Counted from the first letter of the stretch, positions 16,649 through 28,998 are shown. The stretch is DNA of 64,000 nt from Synechococcus sp. RS9916 (GCF_000153825.1 NZ_DS022299.1:2597707-2661706), one strand, 5' to 3'. Translations and numbers: made by a program. The notes: generated by a model from the letters alone, not told the origin.

Positions 16649-18070
16649 TTAGAGAAGTGTTTTGTTCTCGGCTTGATGGATAGGCAGCTTATTTTTTGAT
16701 TCTAGTAATGCATTCTCAAGGCGCCTGGAAAGGACTGGATCTGTTTCTTTCGCTTTGGCTTCACTTAGAATTTTAACAGAGTTGGAGTTGCCAATTCCTT
16801 CTAGTGCCAGGCATGCGCTGTAGCGTAATCCCCAGTCTTCAGGTGACTGAAGTGTCCATTCCAGTTTTTGGACAATCGAATGTGTTGATTGTGATGGAAC
16901 TTTTTCGTCCCAAGCGATGTCTCCAAGGGCGCATGCAGCGACGCGACGTATGTTGCCTTGGCAATGATTGCCAATTTCGACTCCAATAGCATCAATAAAT
17001 GCGTTTGCATAATGGGGTTTTTTTAGTTCGGCCATTGCTTTTATTAGTCCCATTTTGATGTCTTGATCCGATTCTGAGAAGTACAGATCTTGTAGATTGA
17101 TTTGGGAATGATCAGCACCATGGATGAGTTGTTTGATGCCTGCTTCTCGGCTCGCCAAGGATGGTGATCGAAGATTCTTAAATGCGTGTGAAAGTAGATC
17201 GCTTACTGTTAAATTATTTTCCAGGCAGGTCTCTTGTATTTGATTGTCTTGCTCAATCAATAGGTTGCCCGAAAAATTATCTCTAGCGAGACTATCAAGT
17301 GCTTTAAAAAGAGAGCAGTGAATTGATTCGAGTTCTATTTCTGGAATGAAATCTGTCTGATTTGTCTTGCTGAGTGATTTGTTCAAGATGGCCTTGATGG
17401 CAAACATCTTGACATTGTTAGGGATTTTGGCATTCAGGATTGGATCTGCTGCCTTGATTGTTCCTATCCGGGCCAGGTCGAATGCAGCAGATTGTCTAAT
17501 GAAGCGATTCTGATGATCAAGAAGTGAGATGACTTTGTTTAAATAGTTTATTTCGCCAGTGCGGCTGTAGAAAAAAGCTGCTGCCGAGCTGGCGATTCTC
17601 TCCGACTCGTTGTCAAGATAAGGTTGAATCTTTTCTGAAGTTCTCCACAGTTTGTGTTCCGCCAAAGCTTCTATAAGCGCTTCTAATGGCTTATTGGGAA
17701 TGTCGCGCTCAAGGTAGTTAATGAGTGAGTCTGTGCATTCCTCGCTTTTGAATTCAATTAGGGCCCTAAGTGTTGCTTCGTGTAATTTAATATCATCTGT
17801 TTCCAGAGTTTTAAGAAGCTCTGGTATACAGCGTGAGTCTTTGATCATTCCAAGAGAGCGAGCTGCCTGTCGTCTCAGGGGATAGCCTCCTGCGGTTGTG
17901 ATCTCCCTTTTGTCGCTCAGGCAATTCACGAGTTTCGGTACAGCCTCCACGACTCTGTGCTTGCCAAGCCACCAGGCTCCGTGGTATCGCACGCCCGCGT
18001 CTGGGTGATCGAGGGCTTCAAGAGCGGCTGTGACTGAGTTAATTGGAATCAATTGAGTTTTGTATAACAA
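16649..18070 (-). CDS. rpcG: RpcG: fused phycoerythrobilin lyase-isomerase for R-phycocyanin alpha
   Basis: 473 residues of HEAT/Armadillo-like helices. The N-terminal half is CpcE/PecE-like (RYHGAWWLGKHRV, GGYPLRRQAARSLG). The C-terminal half is PecF-like and carries NHCQGN at residues 368-373, then IRRVAACALGDI and PEDWGLRYSACLALEGIG. RpcG is known to attach PEB to the alpha Cys-84 site of phycocyanin and isomerise it to phycourobilin; NHCQGN is the isomerase motif shared with PecF. The rpcBA substrate genes lie just upstream. There is no ATG near the start; a TTG at 18070 or 18052 must be used. It looks AT-rich relative to rpcBA. Confidence 0.9.
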   Translation of the reverse strand: MLYKTQLIPINSVTAALEALDHPDAGVRYHGAWWLGKHRVVEAVPKLVNCLSDKREITTAGGYPLRRQAARSLGMIKDSRCIPELLKTLETDDIKLHEATLRALIEFKSEECTDSLINYLERDIPNKPLEALIEALAEHKLWRTSEKIQPYLDNESERIASSAAAFFYSRTGEINYLNKVISLLDHQNRFIRQSAAFDLARIGTIKAADPILNAKIPNNVKMFAIKAILNKSLSKTNQTDFIPEIELESIHCSLFKALDSLARDNFSGNLLIEQDNQIQETCLENNLTVSDLLSHAFKNLRSPSLASREAGIKQLIHGADHSQINLQDLYFSESDQDIKMGLIKAMAELKKPHYANAFIDAIGVEIGNHCQGNIRRVAACALGDIAWDEKVPSQSTHSIVQKLEWTLQSPEDWGLRYSACLALEGIGNSNSVKILSEAKAKETDPVLSRRLENALLESKNKLPIHQAENKTLL

Positions 18071-18141
18071 AACCTGAGGTTTATTCTATAGGCTTGCCCC
18101 CACTGATTCGGGCGCTTGCCAGATGGCTTTTATGCTTGTGC

Positions 18142-18735
18142 TTATGTGGGACTATCTTGGTCCCACTTCGCTTCCCATGATTGTGTTCGTCTGAATCGAA
18201 ATTCGCCTGCAATGGATCCCCAAAGTCTTTCATTGGTTTTTGGGTCATGACCACGATCAAGAGTCTTCAACGTGTCCTCCTGGAGGTGAAAAGTGCTGAC
18301 CAGGAGTGTTTCTTGACCATTTCGATTGACAAGACACTGACATCCTGGTTCGATAGATCCATAATATCCGTCGGTTTTGTTTTGGACTTGGTAATGGCAT
18401 TGGTCAAGGCAGATGAGGTCGCTGTCTCGAATGGTCTGCCGACATTTTTTGTCAAAGCTTGCAGTGGCAAACCTTGATGGCTCGCGGAAGCTATGGTTCC
18501 ACAACTTGATAATTCCAGGCGATTGTTCCTCTGCTCTGATCATGCGTAGTCTGTAAGGATGGCTTGGGTTAACTGCATAGCTTTGTTCTAGCAAAATAGA
18601 CCCTGGTTGGAGATGCTCTAAAGGGCGATATCTCAGAAAAATATGTGCAAAGAAAGGCGGATTGTCCAAGGCTTGTTGCTGATTGCTGTATTCGCCGCAA
18701 AGCAAGCTGAGAAAGTTCTGCACCGTTGATGTCAT
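18142..18735 (-). CDS. cpcT: CpcT-family (T-type) bilin lyase, probably for phycocyanin beta Cys-153
   Basis: 197 residues from the ATG at 18733-18735; the 20 codons before it cover the rpcA terminator hairpin. CpcT/CpeT family blocks are NPPFFAHIFLRYRPL, GSILLEQSYAVNPSHPYRLR, EPGCQCLV and TLDRGHDPKTNERLWGS. T-type lyases attach bilin to the beta Cys-153/155 site. Position directly after rpcBA suggests RpcB is the substrate (also called RpcT in PE-II strains). It is separated from rpcA by a terminator, so it needs read-through or its own promoter. Confidence 0.88.
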   Translation of the reverse strand: MTSTVQNFLSLLCGEYSNQQQALDNPPFFAHIFLRYRPLEHLQPGSILLEQSYAVNPSHPYRLRMIRAEEQSPGIIKLWNHSFREPSRFATASFDKKCRQTIRDSDLICLDQCHYQVQNKTDGYYGSIEPGCQCLVNRNGQETLLVSTFHLQEDTLKTLDRGHDPKTNERLWGSIAGEFRFRRTQSWEAKWDQDSPT

Positions 18736-18765
18736 TTTAGAATCCTTGCTCAAGCTGTATGAACA

Positions 18766-18792
18766 ATAAAAAAGCCCTCCATAAGGAGGGCT
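18766..18792 (-). terminator. rpcBA terminator hairpin
   Basis: Stem AGCCCTCC / GGAGGGCT with an ATAA loop at 18773-18792. Read on the minus strand, the hairpin is followed by a run of T (complement of 18766-18772). It lies 23 bp after the rpcA stop. Confidence 0.85.
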
Positions 18793-18814
18793 CACAGAGT
18801 GGTGTTCTAACCAA

Positions 18815-19303
18815 TCAGGTCAGAGCATTGATGGCGTAATCAATGTAGCTGTTGGCTTCAGTGGCAGCGTCGCCAGAAAGGCCGTGGTTGGACTTGATGT
18901 GCCTCAGAGCTTCCACGTACCAGGTTGGAGAAAGCTCGAAGGTGCGGTTGATCTCGTCCAGACCTGCAATCAGGTAGTCATCCATGGGGCCAGTACCACC
19001 AGCAACCAGGCAGTAGGTGATCATCCGCAGGTAGTAGCCCACGTCACGGGAGCACTTGGCTTTGCCTTCGGGAGTTGCTGAGTAGTTGGGCCCCTCCATT
19101 TGGGTGGTGTAGGGGAACTTGGTGTAAACAGCTTGAGCTGCGCCGTTCACCAAGGAATCAGCCATGCTGGTGAGAGCCTTGGCGGCTTCGAGGCTGGCCT
19201 TGGCACGGTTGAAACGACCGGAGGCAGCCTGAACTTCGGTGTTGCTCAGGAAGCGGCCCTGAGAATCAGCTGCTGCAACAGCTTCGGTGAGGGGGGTTTT
19301 CAT
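18815..19303 (-). CDS. rpcA: R-phycocyanin alpha subunit
   Basis: 162 residues. It is the antenna protein of the disk next to the allophycocyanin core. Family pattern: [20 protein letters not shown], then [20 protein letters not shown] with the bilin-binding Cys at residue 83 (alpha-84 equivalent), and the C-terminal [11 protein letters not shown]. With rpcG present, phycourobilin is the expected bilin at this Cys. It follows rpcB by 41 bp in the usual beta-then-alpha order. It looks GC-rich and codon-biased as in highly expressed genes. Confidence 0.96.
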   Translation of the reverse strand: MKTPLTEAVAAADSQGRFLSNTEVQAASGRFNRAKASLEAAKALTSMADSLVNGAAQAVYTKFPYTTQMEGPNYSATPEGKAKCSRDVGYYLRMITYCLVAGGTGPMDDYLIAGLDEINRTFELSPTWYVEALRHIKSNHGLSGDAATEANSYIDYAINALT

Positions 19304-19344
19304 GAATCTGAGAGAGGATTAATGACGTCGAATCCAGGGGCCGA

Positions 19345-19863
19345 TCAGGCGACAGAGGCGGCGGCGCGGTCGAAGTAGGTGCCGATCTCGCTGCTGAGGG
19401 AAGCGCAGTCACCAGAGGTGATGCCAGCCTTGTCGTTGATGATGTCCAGGGCGGCTTCTTTCATCAGGTTCACGCCAGCGGCGACAGATGCGCCGGGGGT
19501 GCCCAGAGCCAGGTAGGTCTCCCGCAGACCATTGAGGCAGCGGTCTTCCATCACGGACGCATCACCGGTGAAGGCTGAGTAGGTGACGTAGCGAAGGATG
19601 ATCTCCATGTCGCGCAGGCAGGCAGCCATACGGCGGGAGGTGTAGGCGTTGCCGCCTGGTGCGATCAGCGCGGGCTGCTGAGCGAACAGGTTGCGAGCGG
19701 CAGAAGCAACGATGGTGGAAGCGTTGCTGGAGATTCGATTAACAGCATCCAGACGCTTGTTGCTGTCGGAAACCATGGCAGCGAGGGCATCGATCTCGCT
19801 GGTGTTGATGAATTGTCCCCGGGCGTCGGCCTGGGCGACAACCTTAGTGAAGGCGTCGAACAT
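19345..19863 (-). CDS. rpcB: R-phycocyanin beta subunit
   Basis: 172 residues. [18 protein letters not shown] is typical of phycocyanin beta. Bilin sites are Cys-82 in [15 protein letters not shown] and Cys-153 in [19 protein letters not shown]. The conserved Asn-72 is in GGNAYTSRR. It lacks the Cys-50/61 pair of phycoerythrin beta, so it is phycocyanin. It is the first gene of the rpcBA operon; the promoter should lie in 19864-20019. Confidence 0.96.
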   Translation of the reverse strand: MFDAFTKVVAQADARGQFINTSEIDALAAMVSDSNKRLDAVNRISSNASTIVASAARNLFAQQPALIAPGGNAYTSRRMAACLRDMEIILRYVTYSAFTGDASVMEDRCLNGLRETYLALGTPGASVAAGVNLMKEAALDIINDKAGITSGDCASLSSEIGTYFDRAAASVA

Positions 19864-20019
19864 GGTTGTTGTCCTTTCTCAGACTGAGATGAGATGGAAA
19901 AAGGCTATTGCCTTCATCCCGTCGCCCGTGATTCTGGACCAACAAGCCGGATGCCCTCCGAAAGCTGTTCATAATGCTTAACTCCCTTGCGGTAACAAGG
20001 AAGTTGGCGATTGGGTCGC

Positions 20020-22115
<2,096 letters not shown>

Positions 22116-22119
<4 letters not shown>

Positions 22120-22349
22120 TGGTTTTTGACTTGGAAGTCCCTTTGTTGTTTGAGCTGGCCTAGAACTTCGTCTATCCTGGTGAGTTCTGGATGTTCGTTT
22201 ATGGTTGCATCGATCTTTTTCTGTGAAAGTCGTAGTTTTTTGCCGAGTCCAATTACATCATTGTAGAGTCGCTCACGATAAGCAGATAATTCGTCTATGG
22301 ATTCCTGCAGTTCTTGAACGGTTGGTGCCTGGTCAGTTTGCTCTGTCAT
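22116..22349 (-). CDS. small coiled-coil protein of the rod island, unknown
   Basis: 77 residues, mostly helical with a heptad-like pattern (VQELQESIDELSAYRERLYNDV, then KKLRLSQKKIDATINEH and RIDEVLGQLKQQRD). It ends in ATGA overlap with the S-type lyase, so it is the first gene of the unknown-lyase-pebA-pebB operon. No known motif. Its place suggests a role tied to bilin synthesis or attachment. That is inference only. Confidence 0.7.
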
Positions 22350-23287
<938 letters not shown>

Positions 23288-23299
23288 TCGGTCTGCTGA

Positions 23300-23833
<534 letters not shown>

Positions 23834-23858
23834 TTTAGAGGCTCATAGCTTCAGGGGA

Positions 23859-23884
23859 GAAGGGGGCTTTCGCCCCCTTCTTTT
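23859..23884 (+). terminator. cpeBA terminator hairpin
   Basis: Stem GAAGGGGGC / GCCCCCTTC with loop TTTC at 23859-23880, followed by TTTT. It lies 26 bp after the cpeA stop on the plus strand. Confidence 0.88.
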
Positions 23885-23906
23885 GTGACCAAAAATGTTG
23901 GCTCTG

Positions 23907-24800
23907 CTAGCCACCCTCAGCTCTTGTTAGCTGATTAATGGCAAGTTTTAATACACTTAGGACAACATCATCATCTTCATTTTTTGCCCTCTCTTGAAGA
24001 GCGTTTAGCGCAGAAGTGTCCCGTAATTTCATCAATGAAAGTGCGCTATTCTTGCGTACCCAAGGGTCCGAATCTGCAAGTTTGGGCATCACAAGCTTTA
24101 CGGCAATCTTTGTGTCGTCAAATTTTCCTATGAGCGTAACTGCTTCTGCACGAATTTCAGCATAAGGATCGCTAAGTGCATTGAGAAAAAGTTGTTTATC
24201 GTCTTCAGCATCAAGATTTTGTATTTGGCTTCCTAATGCAGAAATTGATGCCTTTCTTATGTTGGGATTCTCTGATGTGGCGGCTTGTCGAAGTACTTGA
24301 GGTGCTCGGTCTCCAATAAGAGTTAGCGCCCAATTTGCCAGACCAATCTGCATTTCTGTGCTTTCTGGAGCTGCAATAATGCTCAGGATTGCTTCTACAG
24401 ATTGATCCCCCATTGAAGCCATGGCGCCCATGGTTGATCCTTGAACAACTGAGTCAGTATCAGAAAGAAATGTCGAAAGTAAATCGGGAAGACTGGAAGG
24501 ATCCTTAATTAAAGTCAGTGTTTTAGCAGCTGCTCTTCTTACAGTGACTTGAGGGCTATGCTTCATCGCTTGGCATAAAGCAGGAACAGCAGCCTTGCCA
24601 ACAGATCCAAGGCCACCCGAAAAACTACGACGTAGTAGTCCTCGGGAATCCCCGAGCCCAGCTATCATGGTCGCGATTGAGTCTGGATCAGAGTCAATCG
24701 GCAATCCGGCTCTAAGTCTCTCTTTGAGATGAGTAGCCAGATCAAGGGCTTCTTCTTCGCTGAGTTGCGCTTCAGAAGAGGTGTTCTCTCGAATCTCCAT
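23907..24800 (-). CDS. mpeV: MpeU/MpeV (CpeF)-type HEAT-repeat bilin lyase(-isomerase), possibly MpeV
   Basis: 297 residues of HEAT-like helices. The family pattern is seen in EEEALDLATHLKERLRAG, MIAGLGDSRGLLRRSFSGGLGSVGKAAVPALC, VRRAAAKTLTLI, DSVVQGSTMGAMASMG and DPYAEIRAEAVTLIG. It is a clear paralogue of the gene at 27960-28856 (same length, colinear). CpeF/MpeV members attach the doubly linked bilin at beta Cys-50/61 of phycoerythrin; MpeU members are PEB lyase-isomerases. The choice of mpeV rests on its position beside cpeBA and is tentative. Confidence 0.7.
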   Translation of the reverse strand: MEIRENTSSEAQLSEEEALDLATHLKERLRAGLPIDSDPDSIATMIAGLGDSRGLLRRSFSGGLGSVGKAAVPALCQAMKHSPQVTVRRAAAKTLTLIKDPSSLPDLLSTFLSDTDSVVQGSTMGAMASMGDQSVEAILSIIAAPESTEMQIGLANWALTLIGDRAPQVLRQAATSENPNIRKASISALGSQIQNLDAEDDKQLFLNALSDPYAEIRAEAVTLIGKFDDTKIAVKLVMPKLADSDPWVRKNSALSLMKLRDTSALNALQERAKNEDDDVVLSVLKLAINQLTRAEGG

Positions 24801-24884
24801 TATGCCTTTTGATGAAAATTGGTTGCTAGCTTCATAGCCTTGCGTTTGCCCTGATCAAGTTATCACCAACCATAGCCCCAGGCC

Positions 24885-25310
24885 ATGACAGTTTTCGTTA
24901 TTTCTCATAACCTCCAGTTGAAGTCCCCCCTTACTCCTGATTTTTCATCTCATGAGTTAGCAAAGGGATTAATGCATAATTCGAGCAAATTTTATTCTTC
25001 AGATGCTTTGGCCCACCCACATTGGCTGGTAAAACTTGAATCTGATTTGTCTGTCGATGACATGGCCAAGGAACTAGTGAGAGCTTGGAAAGCCTTCCGC
25101 CAAAGTGAAGGTCATTCAGTTACTCACTCTTTCTTAGCTCTTGGAGGTCGCAAAGATAGCACTGCGTTACCTGGAGCTCCACTTCAGATGGGAAGCTGGG
25201 GAGTTGATTTTGTTGAATGTGCCGATCCTGATGAATTTCTTGTGAGCATTAACTGGGATGCTCTGAAATCATCAAGACCGGCAGATGGTATTTTTGAGCT
25301 TAAAGCCTAA
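24885..25310 (+). CDS. rod-island protein of unknown function
   Basis: 141 residues, unrecognised. It starts MTVFVISHNLQLKSPL. Conserved-looking parts include HPHWLVKLESDLSVDDMAKELV, a helix AWKAFRQSEGHSV, HSFLALGGRKDSTALPGAPL and GSWGVDFVECADPDEFL. There is no bilin-lyase, linker or membrane signature. It sits between an MpeU/V-type lyase and the CpcD-like gene, convergent with the latter with an 18-bp gap. A phycoerythrin-related role is inferred from position only. Confidence 0.65.
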   Translation: MTVFVISHNLQLKSPLTPDFSSHELAKGLMHNSSKFYSSDALAHPHWLVKLESDLSVDDMAKELVRAWKAFRQSEGHSVTHSFLALGGRKDSTALPGAPLQMGSWGVDFVECADPDEFLVSINWDALKSSRPADGIFELKA

Positions 25311-25328
25311 ATGTAATTGAAAAGCTGA

Positions 25329-25775
25329 TCATTTATTTTTACGTTGCCGCCTATTCCGTTGGGCAGGCTTCCTCTTTTTGGTATTCTCTTCATCTTTACC
25401 GGTCAATTTGTTTATTAGTGTCTTGCCTGCGTTTAAAATTACCTCCTCATCTTTAGAAGTATTCCCTTTGAGTGTGCTTTGACCCTTAGAAGGCTTTTGC
25501 TCGTTGGAGCTATCTTTAGTCTTTTCAGTTAATTTGCTGATTAGCGCCTTTCCAGCTTTAACCGTAATTCCTCCATCATTGGAAGCAGATGATTTGGTTT
25601 CGTCCTGTGATGATATTGGCTGCATCTCAGTAATAACATATCCGGTTCTATGCATCGCTTGCATGCCATTGCATAAACCCCTTAATGGGAGACTGAAGTG
25701 AGTTGATAGTCCTGGCCGAGACCGATTTAATGCATTGACGTGTACTTTGAAGCGTGGACTTGAAAATGGACCCAT
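25329..25775 (-). CDS. CpcD-like domain protein with basic, repeated C-terminal tail
   Basis: 148 residues. Residues 8-54 (RFKVHVNALNRSRPG, then FSLPLRGLCNGMQAMHRTG and VITEMQPI) match the CpcD pattern seen in CpeC and MpeD here (FRIVV..., MKYIHARGGKIVSIT). No Pfam-linker domain precedes it. The rest is a hydrophilic tail with two similar units, ITVKAGKALISKLTEKT at 70-86 and VILNAGKTLINKLTGKD at 112-128, ending in KKRKPAQRNRRQRKNK. It could cap phycoerythrin rods or bind nucleic acid or membrane through the basic tail. It is divergent from cpeY. Confidence 0.65.
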   Translation of the reverse strand: MGPFSSPRFKVHVNALNRSRPGLSTHFSLPLRGLCNGMQAMHRTGYVITEMQPISSQDETKSSASNDGGITVKAGKALISKLTEKTKDSSNEQKPSKGQSTLKGNTSKDEEVILNAGKTLINKLTGKDEENTKKRKPAQRNRRQRKNK

Positions 25776-25921
25776 TTCTGTTTAGTTGTTGACTGTATTG
25801 ATTTTATACCATTTCGACTGTGGACAAAAGTACTACTCTTGTTAATTGAGTTGACTTTTGTGAAGACGTGCTTCGCGTCTTGGCCTAGTATTTAAGTGAA
25901 TCAATAGACCTTGAAGTTGTT

Positions 25922-27244
25922 GTGGGCCGTTTTGATAACATCCATCCAGGGCTTACATGTGATCATGCACGTCATATTCTTTCGTTGCCCATAGATGAAC
26001 TGGAGACCAACAGTGACTTATATATGGCGGCTGCGCACTTGGTTAATTGCCCCTGTTCGGAAACTGAGGATGCACTTCAGTCACTCCTAATCTGTGATTT
26101 GGAAGATCAGGCGGTCAAGATTGCAAAAAGAAAGGCTGTGGAGGTTTTGGCGCGCCTGGGATCAGAATCATCAATCCCATTAATTGGTCAATGCCTCTTC
26201 GCGGAAGATATTTATCTGGTTGAAAACTCTGTTTGGGCACTTGATCAATTGGGCTGCAACGATCAGAAATTGATTCGTCAGATGATTTCCTTATTAGGGG
26301 ACAACTCTCAAAACCAGAGGGTTCTTATTCAAGCTCTGTCTCGACTTGCAATTGAGCAGAGTCTTGATTCAATCCAATCACTTCAGGCTTCCGATAGACC
26401 TGGTGTTCGTGGGGCTGCCATAGCAGCAGTGTCTCAGTACACATGTGATAAATCCATGCTGTTGCAAATTACGGAGCATTTAATGCTTCCTAATCAAATG
26501 GATCGTCAATGTGCCGTACAGGATCTAATCGATGGGGGCGCGATTGATGTACTTCCATCTATCGCCTCTGCTCCTGTTTCGCCGGCGTTCAGAATACGTG
26601 CTTGCCGAGAGATTCTTGCCAAGGCCAAAGTCCTGCCTCAAGAACAGCTATGGCTCGAATTTATTGATACTATCCTAAGGGATGATCCTGCCAAGATAAA
26701 TATTATCCATAAGTATGAGGTGCTTCCTCCTCCTGAGGCTCTTATTCATCAGCTTTATGATACTGATTTTAGTCGTTGCTATTTGGCTATGCAGAATTTG
26801 CCAGCGTACTCTTCTGAGAGTCTGATCCCAATATTGCAGAAATCATGGGAAGAGGAGGCTCATAATGATTATGGTGCACATTACTTTTTTATGCATATTT
26901 TCGGCTCACGAGATGACTGGAGCCCTTCTGCTCTCGACTGGGTTCTTGACTTGTTGTATCAAGCTGCGATCAATCGCAGACCCCAGTTTCAAAAAAGTCG
27001 GGCAGCTGCGATTCAAGCAATTCATAGGCTTAACCCAGATTTGTTTTTTGAACTTGGTTCTCAGCTCCTTCGTGGTTCGATTCACTCCTCCTGGGATTGC
27101 CGCTATGTGACCATTATGTGCTTAGAGCGCTCATCCATAGCCAGTTTGGATCTGATCAAAGAGTTAATTATGGATAGCCAAAAAGATTCTGATATTTTTT
27201 TGCAGGCTAGAGCTGCTTTGGCTCTTACCACAATTGCTAGCTAA
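25922..27244 (+). CDS. cpeY: CpeY: phycoerythrobilin lyase for CpeA Cys-82 (HEAT repeats)
   Basis: 440 residues from a GTG start. Helical repeats run throughout (KRKAVEVLARLGSESSIPLIG, LVENSVWALDQLG, VRGAAIAAVSQY, RQCAVQDLIDGGAIDVLP). The segment RFDNIHPGL at the start and EAHNDYGAHYFFMHIFGSR near residue 320 match the CpeY/MpeY group; MpeY/Q in this window has SDYGANYLLTAVVGLK at the same place. CpeY with CpeZ attaches PEB to alpha Cys-82 of PE-I. cpeZ follows 80 bp downstream. Confidence 0.9.
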   Translation: MGRFDNIHPGLTCDHARHILSLPIDELETNSDLYMAAAHLVNCPCSETEDALQSLLICDLEDQAVKIAKRKAVEVLARLGSESSIPLIGQCLFAEDIYLVENSVWALDQLGCNDQKLIRQMISLLGDNSQNQRVLIQALSRLAIEQSLDSIQSLQASDRPGVRGAAIAAVSQYTCDKSMLLQITEHLMLPNQMDRQCAVQDLIDGGAIDVLPSIASAPVSPAFRIRACREILAKAKVLPQEQLWLEFIDTILRDDPAKINIIHKYEVLPPPEALIHQLYDTDFSRCYLAMQNLPAYSSESLIPILQKSWEEEAHNDYGAHYFFMHIFGSRDDWSPSALDWVLDLLYQAAINRRPQFQKSRAAAIQAIHRLNPDLFFELGSQLLRGSIHSSWDCRYVTIMCLERSSIASLDLIKELIMDSQKDSDIFLQARAALALTTIAS

Positions 27245-27324
27245 GAGACGATTCCCATGACGTCACCGTCAGGTGTGGATCTTTTGAATGCTAGAATTTA
27301 GAAAGATTAAATCAAGTATTTAAT

Positions 27325-27954
27325 ATGGACTCTTCTGTGCAATCGTTTGATCAGCTCGTTATCGACCTTAGTCATCCTAATCCGAATATTCGCGAAGCTG
27401 CTTGCAATCTCATGGCGGAACATTATGCCGATCAAGCAATGCCTCGACTAATCTCCTTGCTGCATGATCCAGATCCAGCGCTCTACAGAACCGCGGTTAA
27501 GGGGCTTGGCATTCTTGGTCACCAAAGTGTTCCACCCTTGTTAGAGCTGTTCAAAAAAACGGATAATGGCACAGTAAAAGCCTGCTGTATCAAAGCTCTT
27601 GTTCAAGTTTCTGTGAATTTCCCGACTCAAGCTTTCCCTCCACAGACGATGGACGTACTAGAGCAGGCACTTGATGAAGACAATCCAGTCGTTGCACAGT
27701 CAGCACTGATGACCCTCGGTCATCTTTCGAAGCAGGATTCTGAAAAAGAGCATGTCATTCCCCTTCTGATCAAGGCCTGCGAAAGAGACAACATTGCTCA
27801 TGTTCAGGGTGCATTAATGGCCTTAGCAGAACTTGACTCTCCTTTGGTTCATGACTGCTTGAAAAAGCTGGCTTCTGATACGAATAAGGACAGCTTGGTT
27901 AGAGAAATGGCTCAGGCAAGTGTCGAGCGTCGAGAAAGTCTCAATCTTGTCTGA
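27325..27954 (+). CDS. cpeZ: CpeZ: phycoerythrin lyase partner (HEAT repeats)
   Basis: 209 residues of HEAT repeats: DLSHPNPNIREAACNLMAEH, ISLLHDPDPALYRTAVKGLG, VPPLLELFKKTDNGTVKACC, DEDNPVVAQSALMTLGHLS. Length and order match CpeZ, which acts as partner or chaperone of CpeY and related lyases. It lies downstream of cpeY as in other phycoerythrin-bearing cyanobacteria. Its stop is 5 bp from the convergent MpeU-type gene. Confidence 0.9.
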   Translation: MDSSVQSFDQLVIDLSHPNPNIREAACNLMAEHYADQAMPRLISLLHDPDPALYRTAVKGLGILGHQSVPPLLELFKKTDNGTVKACCIKALVQVSVNFPTQAFPPQTMDVLEQALDEDNPVVAQSALMTLGHLSKQDSEKEHVIPLLIKACERDNIAHVQGALMALAELDSPLVHDCLKKLASDTNKDSLVREMAQASVERRESLNLV

Positions 27955-27959
27955 GCGCG

Positions 27960-28856
27960 TTATGAATTTATTTCTAGCTGGTTGAGTGCCACTTTCATAA
28001 CATTTTTGACTTGCTTGTCAGTCTCTCCCTTGATTGAAGCTGTTAAAGCCTCGATTGAATTAAATGATTCCATTTTCATTAGCGCAAGAGCAGTATTCTT
28101 CCTTACTTGAGGTGAGCTGTCTATAAGCAGAGCAATTAATTCGGCTTCTGCTTCCTCTGGCTCTAATGCCTTTCCAGTGATAGTTGCTGCTTCTGCCCTT
28201 ACCTCTGCTTCTTCATCTTTTAATGCTTCTAGTAAAATATTTTTTGCGGTTTTGCTCGCACTGGAATGGACTTGTTCGGATAATGCTGTAAGGGCTGCAA
28301 TCCTGATTTCCGGATTCTCTGATTTTGCGGCTGTCGTAAATGCATCTGGTGCTTTGGCTCCGATAAAGCTTAGAGCCAGATTGATCAATCCGACCTGAAA
28401 TGCTGTGCATTTATCATTTGAAAGTATCTTTAGTAGCGATTCGATTGCTGGTATCCCAATTGTCGCCATGGCTCCAGCGGATGAGCCCTGAACGACCGGA
28501 TCATTGTCAGTTTCAAATGCTTCTATCAGATTCGGTAGTGCTAATTCACTTCCGATGATATTGAGTGTTTTGGCAGATGCTCGTCTGATGACAACATTGG
28601 GATTTGATTTCAAGGCTACGCACAAAATTGGGATCGCTGCTTTACCTACTGAGCCTAGACTTTGCGCAAATGTGAGCCGGAGGGCTCCACGTTGGTCCCC
28701 CAATCCGGCCACCATTTTTTTGATCGAGGCCTCATCTGAGCTGGGCAGTTGCTGGTCTGCAAGTTGAAGTTTCAACGCTTCCGCCAGCTGGTAGGCCTCA
28801 TCTTCAGTTAGTTCCCCAACCTCGAGCGTTGGAGCGTTTCCAGAAAGCTCGGTCAT
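27960..28856 (-). CDS. mpeU: MpeU/MpeV (CpeF)-type HEAT-repeat bilin lyase(-isomerase), possibly MpeU
   Basis: 298 residues, colinear with the paralogue at 23907. Shared blocks are EDEAYQLAEALKLQL, MVAGLGDQRGALRLTFAQSLGSVGKAAIPILC, VIRRASAKTLNIIG, DPVVQGSSAGAMATIG and EEAEVRAEAATITGKAL. Either paralogue could be MpeU, reported to be a PEB lyase-isomerase raising PUB in blue light. mpeU is preferred here because the gene is next to mpeC-mpeBA. It lies upstream of nothing on its strand until cpeZ (convergent), and downstream of the mpeC terminator. Confidence 0.7.
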   Translation of the reverse strand: MTELSGNAPTLEVGELTEDEAYQLAEALKLQLADQQLPSSDEASIKKMVAGLGDQRGALRLTFAQSLGSVGKAAIPILCVALKSNPNVVIRRASAKTLNIIGSELALPNLIEAFETDNDPVVQGSSAGAMATIGIPAIESLLKILSNDKCTAFQVGLINLALSFIGAKAPDAFTTAAKSENPEIRIAALTALSEQVHSSASKTAKNILLEALKDEEAEVRAEAATITGKALEPEEAEAELIALLIDSSPQVRKNTALALMKMESFNSIEALTASIKGETDKQVKNVMKVALNQLEINS

Positions 28857-28930
28857 TATTAACTCTAATTTGTTGAGACTCTAGCTGATTCTGATAGGAC
28901 TTAGCTGTTTATCTATTTGATTTGAGAAAT

Positions 28931-28967
28931 TAAAAAAGCCTCCTCAGACCGTAGTCAGAGGAGGCTT
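28931..28967 (-). terminator. mpeC terminator hairpin
   Basis: Stem AAGCCTCCTC (28937-28946) with GAGGAGGCTT (28958-28967). On the minus strand it is followed by TTTTTTA. It lies 31 bp after the mpeC stop. Confidence 0.85.
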
Positions 28968-28998
28968 ACCTTTGAGGAGTTATTCGACTTCTGTCAAA

